From Desulfobacter vibrioformis DSM 8776 (lineage in GTDB: Bacteria > Desulfobacterota > Desulfobacteria > Desulfobacterales > Desulfobacteraceae), in the NCBI RefSeq assembly GCF_000745975.1, contig NZ_JQKJ01000017.1:46977-110976 (forward strand): a DNA stretch of 64,000 nucleotides, written 5' to 3'. A program made the position numbers and the translations under genes. Positions 43,376-53,084 of this stretch are shown in pieces (the first letter of the stretch is position 1; the number at the start of each line of letters is the position of its first letter). The notes under the pieces are model-generated. The model searched no databases and was not told the DNA's origin. It saw only the letters and a program-made list of their open reading frames with translations.

Positions 43376-43846
43376 ATGATCTGCGTTGAAATACCCGGCA
43401 TTGGTCCGGTTCGTATTCAAAACGTGATGTTTGACTTCAACGGCACCATTGCTGCGGATGGCCGTCTTCTTGACGGAGTGGGGCCGGCCATGAACCGGCT
43501 TGCCCCTCAACTTGATTTTCATGTGGTGACCGCTGACACCTTTGGCTCGGTCCAGGCGCAGCTTGGCGGGGTGAAGACAGAAGTTGTATGCATTTCAAAT
43601 CAGGATCAGGATCGAAAAAAACTGGATGTACTCAATCGCATCGGCGCAGATACCACCATGGCTGTGGGCAACGGTGTCAACGATGCGTTGATGCTTAAAC
43701 ATGCAAGGCTGGGCGTTGCGGTACTCGGGGCCGAGGGGATGGCGCTGCCGGCTTTGATGTCCGCCGATGTGATGATCCGGCATATTCTGGATGTATTTGC
43801 CTTTTTTGAAAAGCCTAAACGGTTGATCTCCACCCTGAGAAACTGA
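43376..43846 (+). CDS. Small HAD-superfamily protein related to P-type ATPase phosphorylation domain
   Basis: A 156-residue protein with DFNGTIA as HAD motif I (Asp nucleophile, but Asn instead of the second Asp) and MAVGNGVNDALMLKHARLG as motif IV, close to the GDGxNDxPAL of P-type ATPases. No membrane domain is present. Its ATP-hydrolysis-type motif I suggests phosphatase activity is weak or differs from ordinary HADs. RBS CAGGAGG is strong. It may belong to a transcript with the nitroreductase. Confidence 0.8.
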   Translation: MICVEIPGIGPVRIQNVMFDFNGTIAADGRLLDGVGPAMNRLAPQLDFHVVTADTFGSVQAQLGGVKTEVVCISNQDQDRKKLDVLNRIGADTTMAVGNGVNDALMLKHARLGVAVLGAEGMALPALMSADVMIRHILDVFAFFEKPKRLISTLRN

Positions 43847-43861
43847 TTTTTTAATTAAGGA

Positions 43862-45058
43862 TCAGCCGGCCTTGCGGATAAAGGCGCGCTTGCGAAGCAG
43901 CAGCCACAACCCGCCGCAAACCACCCCGGTTATCGTTTGTATCAGTCCAAGGCTTGGAATCAGATCTTCCACCGTCTCAAGGGAGATGAGAAACATACCC
44001 AGGCTGCCTATGAACATGGCCATGAAATTGATCAGGGATGCGGCTGATCCCGTGTCTTCATCCTGCTGGGATAACAGCAGATTGGTAGAAGGGGGGCGTA
44101 TCAGGGTGCATGCCAACGTGCTGGCCAGCATGCCCGGAGCGAACAAAAACGGAGAGCCGCTGCCTTTCATGAAAATGAAGCTCCCGCTTACGGCCATACA
44201 GGTAAAACTGCCGATGATGATATTGCCCGGGGAAAACCACCGTGATATCTGGATATAGATCAAGGGTCCTGCCAGGGCACCCAATGCATTGAGACCGAAA
44301 TAATAGCTGTAGGCCTGTTCATCCATGCCAAACCCCTGGATATAAATAAATGCAGAGGCCCCGATAAAGGTCATAATCGGCAGGGATATCATGGAAAATA
44401 TCATGAGCAAAATGGAAAACCCCGGATTTTTCATGACCACGGCCAGGCGTCCCAGGGCGTTGAACAAAGAGCCCGGGTAGGGGGTTTCAAGGGGCTCATC
44501 CAAAAACAGGGACAGGCAGAATGAAACCAGGCCGATTCCGGCCAATGCCCAGTATATGGCATGCCAGGACATGAATCTTAAAATCTGTGCCCCTGCCACC
44601 GGTGCCACCACCGGGGCCACAATGACCATGGCCATGACAACGGCCAGCACGGACTCCCGCTTCCTGCCCGTGTACATATCCTTGACCATGGCTGTTGCCA
44701 CGGCACTGCCTGCACCGCCGCCAAAACCCTGGAATACCCTGGCCAGAACCAGTGTCGTTACATTGGTGGACATGGCGCATACGATGCTGCTTAACGTGTA
44801 CAGAACAAGTCCGGTCAGCAGGATGGGTTTTCTGCCATATTTTTCACTGACTGGTCCCCAGATCAGAATACCCAGGGAAAAGGAGATTAAAAACAGACTC
44901 AGGCTCAGGTTCACAAGGGTCTGGCCGGCATTAAACTCTTCCATGACATGGGGCAGGGCCGGCAGATACAGATCCGTTGACAAGGGCGGAAAGGCGCTGA
45001 GCAGCGCCAGCATGGCGATGATTGAACGGTCGCCGAAAAATTTTTGTTTTTGATGCAT
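43862..45058 (-). CDS. Bcr/CflA-type multidrug exporter (MFS)
   Basis: A 398-residue, 12-span MFS protein. The N-terminus LLSAFPPLSTDLYLPALPHV is diagnostic of the Bcr/CflA drug-export family, and ILIWGPVSEKYGRKPILLTG is the MFS motif A. VFQGFGGGAGSAVATAMVKD fits the antiporter motif C zone. It likely exports drugs or cysteine-type metabolites by proton antiport. It is convergent with the HAD gene and divergent from ackA. Confidence 0.92.
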   Translation of the reverse strand: MHQKQKFFGDRSIIAMLALLSAFPPLSTDLYLPALPHVMEEFNAGQTLVNLSLSLFLISFSLGILIWGPVSEKYGRKPILLTGLVLYTLSSIVCAMSTNVTTLVLARVFQGFGGGAGSAVATAMVKDMYTGRKRESVLAVVMAMVIVAPVVAPVAGAQILRFMSWHAIYWALAGIGLVSFCLSLFLDEPLETPYPGSLFNALGRLAVVMKNPGFSILLMIFSMISLPIMTFIGASAFIYIQGFGMDEQAYSYYFGLNALGALAGPLIYIQISRWFSPGNIIIGSFTCMAVSGSFIFMKGSGSPFLFAPGMLASTLACTLIRPPSTNLLLSQQDEDTGSAASLINFMAMFIGSLGMFLISLETVEDLIPSLGLIQTITGVVCGGLWLLLRKRAFIRKAG

Positions 45059-45296
45059 TCGTTACTCTTTTTTCCAGATTACTTTACAGGGTTGGTTTCA
45101 ATATTTAAAATCTGTTGTTTATCAGCAATACCCAATGATGGAAAGGCTATTTTGTCACCCATGGCATCCCCAAGATTGAACAGATGATACAAAAGAATCC
45201 CGGGTAAGACGAAGTTGTCTCATTTTTGGCAACCGGCCGATTGTGTCTGTCCGTCATGGAGATAATTATTAATGCAATTAAGCGAAAGTTGGAAAA

Positions 45297-46502
45297 ATGA
45301 AAGTACTTGTTATTAATTCAGGAAGTTCCTCACTGAAGTATAAATTGTTTGACTTATCCGGTCCCAGGGCAATATGCGCGGGCCTGGTGGAGCGAATCGG
45401 CAGTCCGGAGAGCAGTCTGACCCATACCCTGTATCCGGACCCGGGACCTGGTGAAAAAACCGAACTGATTGAAATTTTTAAGAATCACACCCAGGCCATC
45501 GAAAAGGTGGCTGCTTTACTTATGGCAGGTGATGATCCGCTTGTTAAATCGGCTGACGAGCTTTTAGCCATTGGTCACCGGGTGGCCCAGGGCGGTGAAT
45601 TTTTTAAGGAAAACTGCATTGTGGATGCCAGGGCCATTGAGGGTATCCGGGAGAATATTGTGCTGGCGCCCTTGCATAATCCGGCCAATCTGGCCGGGAT
45701 TGAAGCGGCTATGGCGTATTTTCCCGGCGTGCCTTCGGTTGCCGTGTTTGATACGCTGTTTGCAAGCAGTCTCCCTGATTATGTTTACCGGTATGCATTG
45801 CCCACTGCGTATTATAATGATTATAAAGTCAGGCGGTACGGATTCCATGGCGCCTCCCACGCCTATGTCACCAAAACCCTTGCCGGTCTGATGGGAAAAC
45901 CGTTAAATGAGTTGAACAATATTGTCTGCCACCTGGGCAACGGATCTTCCATAACCGCTGTCAAAGGCGGCGTGTGCCGGGAAACATCCATGGGTATGAC
46001 GCCCACTTCCGGTCTGATCATGGGGACCCGGTGCGGTGACATTGATCCTTCCCTGCCTGCCTATCTTACCTCCCGTACCGGTAAAAGTGCCGGGGAAATC
46101 CAGACGGTTCTTGACCGTGAAAGCGGTCTGACCGGTATCTGCGGGATGAATGACATGCGGGATATCCACAAAGCCATGGCCTCGGGTGATGACAATGCCA
46201 GACTTGCCTTTGAGATGCTGTGCCATGGTATTAAAAAATATATCGGGGCTTACTATGCCGTGCTTGGCCGGCTGGATGCCATTGCCTTTACCGCCGGCAT
46301 CGGGGAAAATGACACAAAAGTCCGGGCCAAATCCCTGGAAGGGCTTGAGCACCTCGGTATTATAGTGGATCAAGAGGTGAATGCCGGTTTAAGGGGTAAA
46401 TCCGCCCGGATCTCCACCCATGACAGTGCCGTGGAAGTCTGGGTGGTCCCCACGGATGAAGAATTTGAGATTGCAACCATCTGCAAGGATCTTGTATTGT
46501 AA
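45297..46502 (+). CDS. ackA: Acetate kinase
   Basis: Interconverts acetate and acetyl phosphate. The 401-residue ASKHA-fold protein opens with KVLVINSGSSSLKYKLFD, and has GHRVAQGGEFF, VFDTLFA, the nucleotide-binding HLGNGSSITAVKGG, ETSMGMTPTSGLIMGTRCGDIDP and FTAGIGEND. pta is not adjacent. It is 2.8 kb from acs, so two routes of acetate activation are near each other. It is convergent with crcB. Confidence 0.97.
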   Translation: MKVLVINSGSSSLKYKLFDLSGPRAICAGLVERIGSPESSLTHTLYPDPGPGEKTELIEIFKNHTQAIEKVAALLMAGDDPLVKSADELLAIGHRVAQGGEFFKENCIVDARAIEGIRENIVLAPLHNPANLAGIEAAMAYFPGVPSVAVFDTLFASSLPDYVYRYALPTAYYNDYKVRRYGFHGASHAYVTKTLAGLMGKPLNELNNIVCHLGNGSSITAVKGGVCRETSMGMTPTSGLIMGTRCGDIDPSLPAYLTSRTGKSAGEIQTVLDRESGLTGICGMNDMRDIHKAMASGDDNARLAFEMLCHGIKKYIGAYYAVLGRLDAIAFTAGIGENDTKVRAKSLEGLEHLGIIVDQEVNAGLRGKSARISTHDSAVEVWVVPTDEEFEIATICKDLVL

Positions 46503-46527
46503 GATGACAAAAATGTATGATTTGTTT

Positions 46528-46905
46528 TTAAAATGATTTTGACAGCCCGAATCCTGCCCATACAAAAATCAGTCCGGCGCTTAGCTGAATAAGCCCGTTT
46601 AGAACGGCCAGGCCGATCTGTCCGTTGCGCATATATAAAAACAGTTCAAATCCAAAGGTGGAAAACGTAGTAAATCCGCCTAAAAATCCGGTGAAAACAA
46701 GCAGCCTGATCTCCGGGGGAAAGATTTGCCGTGTGTCGGCAATACCACCTAAAAGTCCTATGATAAAGCATCCTAAAACATTGACAGTGATGGTTCCTAA
46801 AGGAAGTGATGTATTTTTTACGGCATTGACATATCCTTCATATACCAGAAAGCGGCACATGGCTCCCATGGCACCGCCTAATCCTACCATTGCTATTTTG
46901 ATCAT
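46528..46905 (-). CDS. crcB: Fluoride ion exporter CrcB/FluC
   Basis: A 125-residue four-span membrane protein. GGAMGAMCRFLVY, GTITVNVLGCFIIGLLGG and GFLGGFTTFSTFGFE are the family signatures, the last with the phenylalanine/threonine track that lines the fluoride pore. Works as a dual-topology dimer that relieves fluoride toxicity. I looked for a fluoride riboswitch in the upstream bases and saw no convincing one. Confidence 0.95.
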   Translation of the reverse strand: MIKIAMVGLGGAMGAMCRFLVYEGYVNAVKNTSLPLGTITVNVLGCFIIGLLGGIADTRQIFPPEIRLLVFTGFLGGFTTFSTFGFELFLYMRNGQIGLAVLNGLIQLSAGLIFVWAGFGLSKSF

Positions 46906-46963
46906 TTTTTATATTAACCGGTTTATGGCGTATGGTACATTAATGTAATAATCTTATTTTGTT

Positions 46964-47071
46964 TTACCACGAAGCGCACGAAGTTCACGAAGATATTAGC
47001 GTACCAAGCGTCTTGTTCTTCGTGAACTTCGTGGTTTTAATCTGAACGTATCTTAATGTTATGACATTGGG
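46964..47071. repeat. Hairpin repeat family, diverged copy C
   Basis: CCACGAAG...CACGAAGTTCACGAAGA (about 46967-46993) pairs with TCTTCGTGAACTTCGTGG (about 47016-47035 region). It ends in ATGACATTGGG (47061-47071), the same right terminus as copies A and B. The stem is a variant of the other copies' CATGAAG blocks. It lies in the crcB upstream gap. Confidence 0.65.
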
Positions 47072-47092
47072 TAAAAGATGTTAAACAAAAGA

Positions 47093-47293
47093 CTATCCGA
47101 TTTTTAACTGGATATTGTGGGATGCCATGGTGCGGGTGACGGCCCGGTTCATCTCGTCCAGATCCAGATTAGAGCGATATTTTCCGTCCGTTTCGCTGAT
47201 CTCTATCCCGTCTATGGTTTTACGGGTCAGTTTGAGCAGTACGCTGAGGCCGAATGTCTTTTTTACTTCGAATATTTTTTTATTGCTGTCCAT
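47093..47293 (-). CDS. Small uncharacterised protein
   Basis: From ATG 47293 (AAGGA nine bases upstream) the product is about 66 residues: MDSNKKIFEVKKTFGLSV, then TDGKYRSNLDLDEMNRAV. It has no signal peptide or known motif. A longer frame starting at 47368 is unlikely because it skips the RBS and runs through a short tandem repeat. Function unknown; on its own in the gap between crcB and the sigma-54 activator. Confidence 0.55.
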   Translation of the reverse strand: MDSNKKIFEVKKTFGLSVLLKLTRKTIDGIEISETDGKYRSNLDLDEMNRAVTRTMASHNIQLKIG

Positions 47294-47626
47294 TATAATA
47301 AGTCCTTTCAATAAGTCCTTGGTTTGTGTGTTCGTTTGTGTGTTCAATTCTGAATTTATGAAATGCAAGTTGCATACCGTTCTGTTTAAAAATTAATGAA
47401 AAAGTGCTAAAGGTCAGAGGAGTCAGGACCTGTAAGGTGAGTTTGTATCTATTGTTAGAAACCCCTTGGTATAATTATCGGAATAACTGGGCAGAAATTT
47501 ACATTTTTGTTTTGGTTATTACCGGGTTTTTTGAACAGTGGTTGACATGGGATTGTTTTTTCAGGATAAAGATAGGGCTGGCTTTGATCTTTGCCTAATA
47601 TGAGTGTCAAGGAGGTTTTAAGCGTT
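47294..47626. other. Intergenic stretch before the sigma-54 activator
   Basis: About 330 bases with no supported gene. It holds a perfect 12-base tandem duplication GTTTGTGTGTTC (47322-47345) and AT-rich sequence. No recognisable RNA or operator was found. Confidence 0.5.
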
Positions 47627-49012
47627 TTGAATTCCCCAAATCCGGATAATCCCATATTCATCGTGGACGACGATTCAAAGATCCTTGCAGCAGTAGAAAC
47701 GGCTCTGCGAAAGGCCGGTTTTGACAACATTACTGCCATCGGGGACTCAAGGGATGTGATCAGGACCATGGAGCGCAGGATTCCCGGACTGGTCCTCCTG
47801 GATTTGAACATGCCTCATATCAGCGGCGGCCACCTGCTGAAAAGTATCCGTAAAACCTGGCCAAGAATACCTGTTATTGTGCTTACAAGTAATCTTGACG
47901 TGGATACGGCTGTTCAATGCATGAAGATCGGGGCCATGGATTATATCCTTAAGCCCGTTGATTCGGATCGCCTGGTCAAGTCGGTGAAACAGTCCCTTGA
48001 CGGCGGGCAGGGCCTGGGTAAGCTTTCCCCTCCCCAGCGCCAGGAGTTATTTGCCCAGATAAAAAAACCTGCCGCCTTCAGCGCGATCATTACCCAGGAC
48101 AGTCAGATGCATTCCATTTTCCATTATGTGGAAGCTGTGGCACCGTCTCCCCAGCCAGTGCTGATTTTTGGGGAAACCGGGGTGGGAAAGGAGTTGATCG
48201 GTCAGTGCATTCACAACTTGAGCGGCCGCAAGGGAAAACTGGTTAAGGTCAATGTGGCGGGGCTGGATGATAATGTGTTTTCAGATACCTTGTTTGGCCA
48301 TGTGCCCGGCGCGTTTACCAGCGCCCAGACTGCCCGGCCCGGGTTGATCCTCCAGGCTTCCGGGGGAACTTTGATGCTGGATGAGATCGGCGATCTGGCA
48401 TTGTCCTCCCAGGTCAAGCTGCTCAGACTGCTCCAGGGCGGTGATTATCTGGCCCTGGGGTCGGATATTACCCGGCATTCGGATACCCGGATCATTGCGT
48501 CCACCAACCAGGATCTGTGGGCACTTGAAAAACAGGGCAAGTTCAGAAAGGATCTGATTTACCGCCTTTCCACACATACGCTGACCATACCGCCGCTGCG
48601 GGAACGCCTTTTGGACATTCCCCTGCTTCTGGATCGTTTTATCTGCCAGGCAGCCGATGAACTGGATAAGCCTGTGCCTGATATCCCGAAACGTCTGATT
48701 GAAACCATGGAAACATATCCATTCAAGGGAAACATCAGGGAGTTGAAATCCATGGTTTACGATGCCATGTCCAGGTACCAGGGCGGCGCCATTTCTGCCG
48801 ATCTGTTCAATATTTCCACCCACGCAGATCATGGGCCAGGGTCGTCTATACCTTTAAACCAGGACCTTCCGACTTTGAAACAAGCCTCTAATGCGCTGGT
48901 GGAAAAAGCCATGGCCTATACAGGGGGCAATCAGACTGCGGCATCCAAAATTCTGGGCATTTCACAGCAGGCGCTCAGCAAGCGCCTTCAAAAACTTCGT
49001 GGAGAAGTATAG
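47627..49012 (+). CDS. Sigma-54-dependent response regulator (NtrC family)
   Basis: An about 461-residue activator with receiver (FIVDDDSKIL, acceptor Asp in LVLLDLNMPHISGG), AAA+ domain (Walker A FGETGVGKELIG, Walker B GTLMLDEIGDL) and a Fis-type HTH (NQTAASKILGISQQALSKRL). The sigma-54 contact loop reads GAFTSA instead of the usual GAFTGA. I place the start at TTG 47627 because AAGGAGG lies 11 bases upstream; an ATG at 47600 and a TTG at 47591 lack an RBS. It is followed by palindromes and a -24/-12 promoter for acs, so it probably controls acs. No kinase gene is adjacent. Confidence 0.9.
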   Translation: MNSPNPDNPIFIVDDDSKILAAVETALRKAGFDNITAIGDSRDVIRTMERRIPGLVLLDLNMPHISGGHLLKSIRKTWPRIPVIVLTSNLDVDTAVQCMKIGAMDYILKPVDSDRLVKSVKQSLDGGQGLGKLSPPQRQELFAQIKKPAAFSAIITQDSQMHSIFHYVEAVAPSPQPVLIFGETGVGKELIGQCIHNLSGRKGKLVKVNVAGLDDNVFSDTLFGHVPGAFTSAQTARPGLILQASGGTLMLDEIGDLALSSQVKLLRLLQGGDYLALGSDITRHSDTRIIASTNQDLWALEKQGKFRKDLIYRLSTHTLTIPPLRERLLDIPLLLDRFICQAADELDKPVPDIPKRLIETMETYPFKGNIRELKSMVYDAMSRYQGGAISADLFNISTHADHGPGSSIPLNQDLPTLKQASNALVEKAMAYTGGNQTAASKILGISQQALSKRLQKLRGEV

Positions 49013-49023
49013 TCCGGTCCGCC

Positions 49024-49129
49024 TACAATTTAATTGTATCTACAATATTTGTTGTAATTGTGTCTATCTTCCTGTTATAAAGAGATATTCTTATTTTTTA
49101 TTTAAAAAACGCTAACAATTTTTATTGTA
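49024..49129. promoter_or_regulatory. Three palindromic activator sites upstream of acs
   Basis: TACAATTTAATTGTA (49024-49038) is a perfect palindrome. TACAATATTTGTTGTA (49041-49056) and AACAATTTTTATTGTA (49114-49129) are similar inverted repeats. They lie about 80-180 bases upstream of a sigma-54 promoter, the expected distance for enhancer-binding proteins, and directly follow the gene of such an activator. Confidence 0.65.
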
Positions 49130-49204
49130 GCTGGTTTGGGTTAAAATAAACATCATTTTGATTATTTTGTTTATTATCAGCATGTTAAAGCTGAAAATTC
49201 TCTT

Positions 49205-49220
49205 CGGTACAAAATTTGCT
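49205..49220 (+). promoter_or_regulatory. Sigma-54 (-24/-12) promoter of acs
   Basis: CGGTACAAAATTTGCT fits TGGCAC-N5-TTGCW, with GG (49206-49207) and GC (49218-49219) correctly spaced and only two mismatches. It is followed by the acs ribosome binding site and start about 70 bases on. Confidence 0.75.
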
Positions 49221-49289
49221 CTTAAATCGTTGATAAAATGGTTAAACGTAAATTTTGGGTACATTTTATAAGAAAAGGAGAGCCTTACT

Positions 49290-51254
49290 ATGAGTGAGAA
49301 TATTTTTCATGCACCGGATAAATTTCGTGAAAATGCCTGGATTAAATCCATGGATGAATACAAGGCCATGTATCAAAAATCCGTGGAAGACCCTGAAGGG
49401 TTCTGGGGAGAAATTGCAGAAACGTTTTACTGGGAAAAAAAATGGGACAAGGTCCGGGAGTTTAACTACAGTATGTCCAAGGGGCCGATATCCATTGAAT
49501 GGTTTAAAAATGCCAGGACAAATATTACCTATAATTGTCTGGATCGTCATCTGGATACCCGGGGGGACCAGGCTGCGTTGATCTGGGAGGGAAACAGTCC
49601 GGGTGAAGATATGGTGATCACCTACCGTGCGCTCCATGAAAAGGTGTGCCGCTTTGCCAATGCCCTGAAAGAAAGCGGGGTGGGCAAGGGGGACCGTGTG
49701 GCCATATACCTGCCAATGGTCCCTGAACTGGCCATCACCATGATGGCCTGTGCCAGGATAGGGGCCATCCACTCCATTGTATTCGGGGGCTTTTCTTCCG
49801 AGGCCCTGGCCAACAGAATCATGGATTCCCTTTGTAAAGTTCTGGTGACATCGGACGGGGTCATGCGCGGGGCCAAGTCCGTTCCCCTCAAGGGCAATGC
49901 GGACCAGGCCCTTAAGATGTGCGCAGACCAGGGGCACGTCGTTGAAACCTGTTTTGTGGTCAAACGGACCGGTTCCGGTATCAATATGGTAGAGAACCGG
50001 GATGTCTGGTGGCACGAGGCGGCCCAGGCCCAGAGTGCTGAGTGCCCTGTGGAATGGATGGATGCCGAGGATCCGCTGTTCATCCTCTATACATCAGGCT
50101 CCACAGGCACACCCAAGGGGGTTCAGCACAATGTCGGCGGATATATGGTGTATACAGGAACCACGTTTAAATACATCTTTGATTACCACGATGGCGATGT
50201 TTACTGGTGCACGGCAGATATCGGGTGGGTTACGGGTCATTCCTACATTGTTTACGGCCCGCTTTCCCAGGGTGCCACATCCATTATATTTGAAGGCATA
50301 CCTTCCTATCCGGATCCCGGCAGGTTCTGGGCCACAGTTGACAAATGGAAAGTCAACCAGTTCTACACAGCCCCCACTGCCATTCGGTCGCTCATGGCCC
50401 AGGGAGATGAGTGGGTGGCACAATATGACCTTTCCTCCCTGCGGCTGTTAGGATCAGTGGGCGAACCCATTAACCCCGAGGCGTGGCAATGGTACCATAA
50501 ACATGTGGGAAAAGAGCAGTGTCCCATTGTCGATACCTGGTGGCAGACTGAGACCGGCGGTATCATGATTTCTGCGTTGCCCTATGCCATTGACCAGAAA
50601 CCTGGTTCCGCCACCCTGCCGTTTTTCTCTGTGCAGCCTGTAGTACTTGGTGAAGACGGCAAAGAGCTGGAAGGGGCATGCGAAGGCATCCTGGCGATCA
50701 AGGAACCCTGGCCCGGTCAGATGCGCACGGTTTATAACAGCCATGACCGTTTTGAAATGACGTATTTCCAGATGTTTGACGGATATTATTTTGCAGGCGA
50801 CGGCTGCCGCAGGGATGAGGACGGCTATTTTTGGATCACAGGCCGTGTGGATGACGTTATCAACGTGTCCGGACACCGCATGAGTACATCCGAAGTGGAA
50901 TCTGCCTTGGGCAGTCACAAGGATGTGGCCGAGGCTGCAGTCATCGGGTATCCCCATGATATCAAAGGGCAGGGTATTTATGCTTTTATTACATTGAATA
51001 TCGGTGTATCCCCGTCCGATGAACTGATGGCGGACCTGAAACGTCATGTGAGAAATGAAATCGGGCCCATTGCCACGCCGGATATCATCAATTTTGCCTC
51101 GGATCTGCCCAAGACCCGGTCCGGCAAGATCATGAGGCGTATCTTAAGAAAGATTGCAACGGATGAGCATGACCAGCTTGGCGATATATCCACCCTGTCA
51201 GATCCTGAAGTTGTGGGCACGCTGATCAACAGCCATAAGGAATTGATGAAATAG
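49290..51254 (+). CDS. acs: Acetyl-CoA synthetase
   Basis: Activates acetate to acetyl-CoA via acetyl-AMP. The 654-residue protein has the P-loop-like AMP-binding motif [23 protein letters not shown], the hinge motif [16 protein letters not shown] and the C-terminal [16 protein letters not shown], whose Lys is the usual acetylation site. [13 protein letters not shown] is typical of Acs. RBS AAGGAG is strong. It is preceded by a sigma-54 promoter and three inverted repeats, and the activator gene is adjacent, so acetate metabolism is probably tuned by an extracellular or cellular signal. Confidence 0.97.
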   Translation: MSENIFHAPDKFRENAWIKSMDEYKAMYQKSVEDPEGFWGEIAETFYWEKKWDKVREFNYSMSKGPISIEWFKNARTNITYNCLDRHLDTRGDQAALIWEGNSPGEDMVITYRALHEKVCRFANALKESGVGKGDRVAIYLPMVPELAITMMACARIGAIHSIVFGGFSSEALANRIMDSLCKVLVTSDGVMRGAKSVPLKGNADQALKMCADQGHVVETCFVVKRTGSGINMVENRDVWWHEAAQAQSAECPVEWMDAEDPLFILYTSGSTGTPKGVQHNVGGYMVYTGTTFKYIFDYHDGDVYWCTADIGWVTGHSYIVYGPLSQGATSIIFEGIPSYPDPGRFWATVDKWKVNQFYTAPTAIRSLMAQGDEWVAQYDLSSLRLLGSVGEPINPEAWQWYHKHVGKEQCPIVDTWWQTETGGIMISALPYAIDQKPGSATLPFFSVQPVVLGEDGKELEGACEGILAIKEPWPGQMRTVYNSHDRFEMTYFQMFDGYYFAGDGCRRDEDGYFWITGRVDDVINVSGHRMSTSEVESALGSHKDVAEAAVIGYPHDIKGQGIYAFITLNIGVSPSDELMADLKRHVRNEIGPIATPDIINFASDLPKTRSGKIMRRILRKIATDEHDQLGDISTLSDPEVVGTLINSHKELMK

Positions 51255-51382
51255 CAATGACCCCTGGCAAATGGGTGACTTTGCGTTCAAATACCACTTA
51301 ATCTTGACAGTCTGACTGATTTTGCTTAATTGGTACATAAGTCTCAAGTCTGCTATGACGGTTGTTTTTAAAGGATAGTTAC

Positions 51383-51853
51383 ATGTCCCAAGATACATCT
51401 CTTGTCAATCTTCTGGTGGACCAGGAACGTCATATATCACTTAAACAATTATTATCCTCTTTGCCGGATATCACATTGAATCTGCGTCAGATCTGTGATT
51501 TTGAATTGTTAACCACAGGTGTGTTCAGTCCGCTGAAAGGATTTATGACCCGGGTGGCGTATGACAGTGTCCTGGACCGCATGCGCCTGCCTTCCGGCGA
51601 AATCTGGCCCGTGCCCATCTGCCTTGATGTCTCCAGGGATCTTGCAGACAGGTTTGAGGCTGGGCAGTCTGCTGTACTCCGTGACCCTGAAGGATTTCCT
51701 TTGGGTATCATGGCCATTGAGGACATCTGGCAGGCAGACCGGGAAAAAGAGGCCATGGCTGTTTACGGCACCACAGATTGGCCCATGATGAGGTGGCCCG
51801 GCTCCAGGGCGGGCGCGGCCGATACTACGTTGGCGGCCGTATTGAAGCCTTGA
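51383..51853 (+). CDS. sat: ATP sulfurylase, N-terminal fragment (frameshifted sat)
   Basis: From ATG 51383 (AAAGGA nine bases upstream) the frame gives MSQDTSLVNLLVDQERH to AVYGTTD, matching the N-terminal PUA-like domain of ATP sulfurylase (CDFELLTTGVFSPLKGFM). After about 51775 it becomes nonsense (WPMMRWPGSRAG). The true continuation, AHDEVARLQGGRGRYYVGG, is in the next frame, so a one-base loss near 51776-51780 separates this fragment from the rest. Sequencing error or mutation cannot be told apart here. Confidence 0.82.
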   Translation: MSQDTSLVNLLVDQERHISLKQLLSSLPDITLNLRQICDFELLTTGVFSPLKGFMTRVAYDSVLDRMRLPSGEIWPVPICLDVSRDLADRFEAGQSAVLRDPEGFPLGIMAIEDIWQADREKEAMAVYGTTDWPMMRWPGSRAGAADTTLAAVLKP

Positions 51854-53076
51854 ATCTGCCGATTCATTCTGATTTCAAGCAGATCCGCAACACGCCTTCG
51901 GAGGTGCGGCAACAGTTTCGTAAGCTGGGATGGAATCGGGTTGTGGGGTTTCAGACCCGGCAGCCCATCCATCGTCCCCAGTTCGAGCTGACCATCCAGG
52001 CCATGAAAAAGGCAAAGGCAAACCTGTTGATGCTGCCCATCGCAGGCATCCCCAGACCCGGAGATTTTGACCATTATACCCGGATGCGCTGTTATCAGAA
52101 GGTGGCAGCCCATTATCCCCCGGACACCCATATGCTTAATCTGCTCTCCTTGTCCACCCGGCTGGCAGGCCCAAGGGATGCGGTGCTTCACATGATCATC
52201 GGGAAAAATTTCGGGTGTACCCACTTTGTCATCGGGCATAACCATGCAACCCCGGGAACGGACAGCAGCGGAAATCCATTCTACGATACCCCCCAGATCA
52301 GGGAACTGACCCTCCAGGCCGGGGAAGAGATCGGTATTGAGCCGGTATTTTTTGAAGAGATGGTTTATCTGCCCTTTGAGGATGAGTTTAAGCTGGCCAG
52401 TGAGGTGAAGGAGGGCCAGGAAACCCTCTCTTTTACCAATGACCATATCCGTGACCGGGTCAGAAAGGGAAAACACATACCGGAATGGGCCAGTTTTCCG
52501 GATGTGATCAACGAACTGCGCCGTTCCTATCCGTGTCCTGCCATCCAGGGATTTACCGTTTTTCTCACCGGGCTTTCCGGGGCCGGAAAATCCACCATTG
52601 CCAAGGTGCTGTATTCAAAATTTATGGAAATCGGCACCCGGCCCGTAACCCTCTTGGACGGCGACATTGTCCGGCGCAACCTGTCTTCGGAGCTTAATTT
52701 TTCCAAGGAGCACCGTGACATCAATGTCCGGCGCATCGGATTTGTGGCTTCCGAGATCACCAAGAACAGAGGCATTGCCATCTGCGCCCCCATTGCCCCC
52801 TACGAGCGGACAAGGTCGAAAATCCGTACATCCATTGAGGCCCATGGCGGATTTTTTGAAATCCATGTGGCCACCCCCATCAGCGTGTGCGAAAAAAGGG
52901 ACCGCAAAGGCATGTATGCCAAAGCCAGGGCAGGACTGCTCAAGGGCTTTACCGGGGTGGATGATCCATATGAGGAACCTTCAAATCCGGAACTGTCCAT
53001 TGACACCTCCAACCTGACCCCGGATGAGGCGGTCCGGCAGATTTTACTGCTGATCAGTGAAAAGGGGTTTGTTTAG
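51778..53076 (+). CDS. cysC: ATP sulfurylase catalytic domain fused to APS kinase (frameshifted sat-cysC)
   Basis: The frame continues from the frameshift with YYVGGRIEALNLPIHSDF, then the sulfurylase catalytic segments FQTRQPIHRPQ and FVIGHNHATPGTD, and ends with an APS kinase domain: VFLTGLSGAGKSTIAKVL, DGDIVRRNLSSEL and YTKAR-like YAKARAGLLKGFTGVDDPYE. The usual QTRNPxHRAH and GRDHAG motifs of sulfurylase are altered to QTRQPIHRPQ and GHNHATPG. The kinase domain retains its P-loop. The intact protein would be about 565 residues. Intact function of the sulfurylase part is uncertain, so another sat probably supports sulfate respiration. Confidence 0.82.
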   Translation: MAHDEVARLQGGRGRYYVGGRIEALNLPIHSDFKQIRNTPSEVRQQFRKLGWNRVVGFQTRQPIHRPQFELTIQAMKKAKANLLMLPIAGIPRPGDFDHYTRMRCYQKVAAHYPPDTHMLNLLSLSTRLAGPRDAVLHMIIGKNFGCTHFVIGHNHATPGTDSSGNPFYDTPQIRELTLQAGEEIGIEPVFFEEMVYLPFEDEFKLASEVKEGQETLSFTNDHIRDRVRKGKHIPEWASFPDVINELRRSYPCPAIQGFTVFLTGLSGAGKSTIAKVLYSKFMEIGTRPVTLLDGDIVRRNLSSELNFSKEHRDINVRRIGFVASEITKNRGIAICAPIAPYERTRSKIRTSIEAHGGFFEIHVATPISVCEKRDRKGMYAKARAGLLKGFTGVDDPYEEPSNPELSIDTSNLTPDEAVRQILLLISEKGFV

Positions 53077-53084
53077 GAATGAGT

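Noticed and set aside
46906..46966. Fluoride riboswitch upstream of crcB
   Set aside because: The short leader lacks the conserved fluoride aptamer sequences and runs into the hairpin repeat.
47404..47598. Plus-strand 64-codon frame before the sigma-54 activator
   Set aside because: No RBS and low-complexity hydrophobic content; it lies in AT-rich intergenic DNA.
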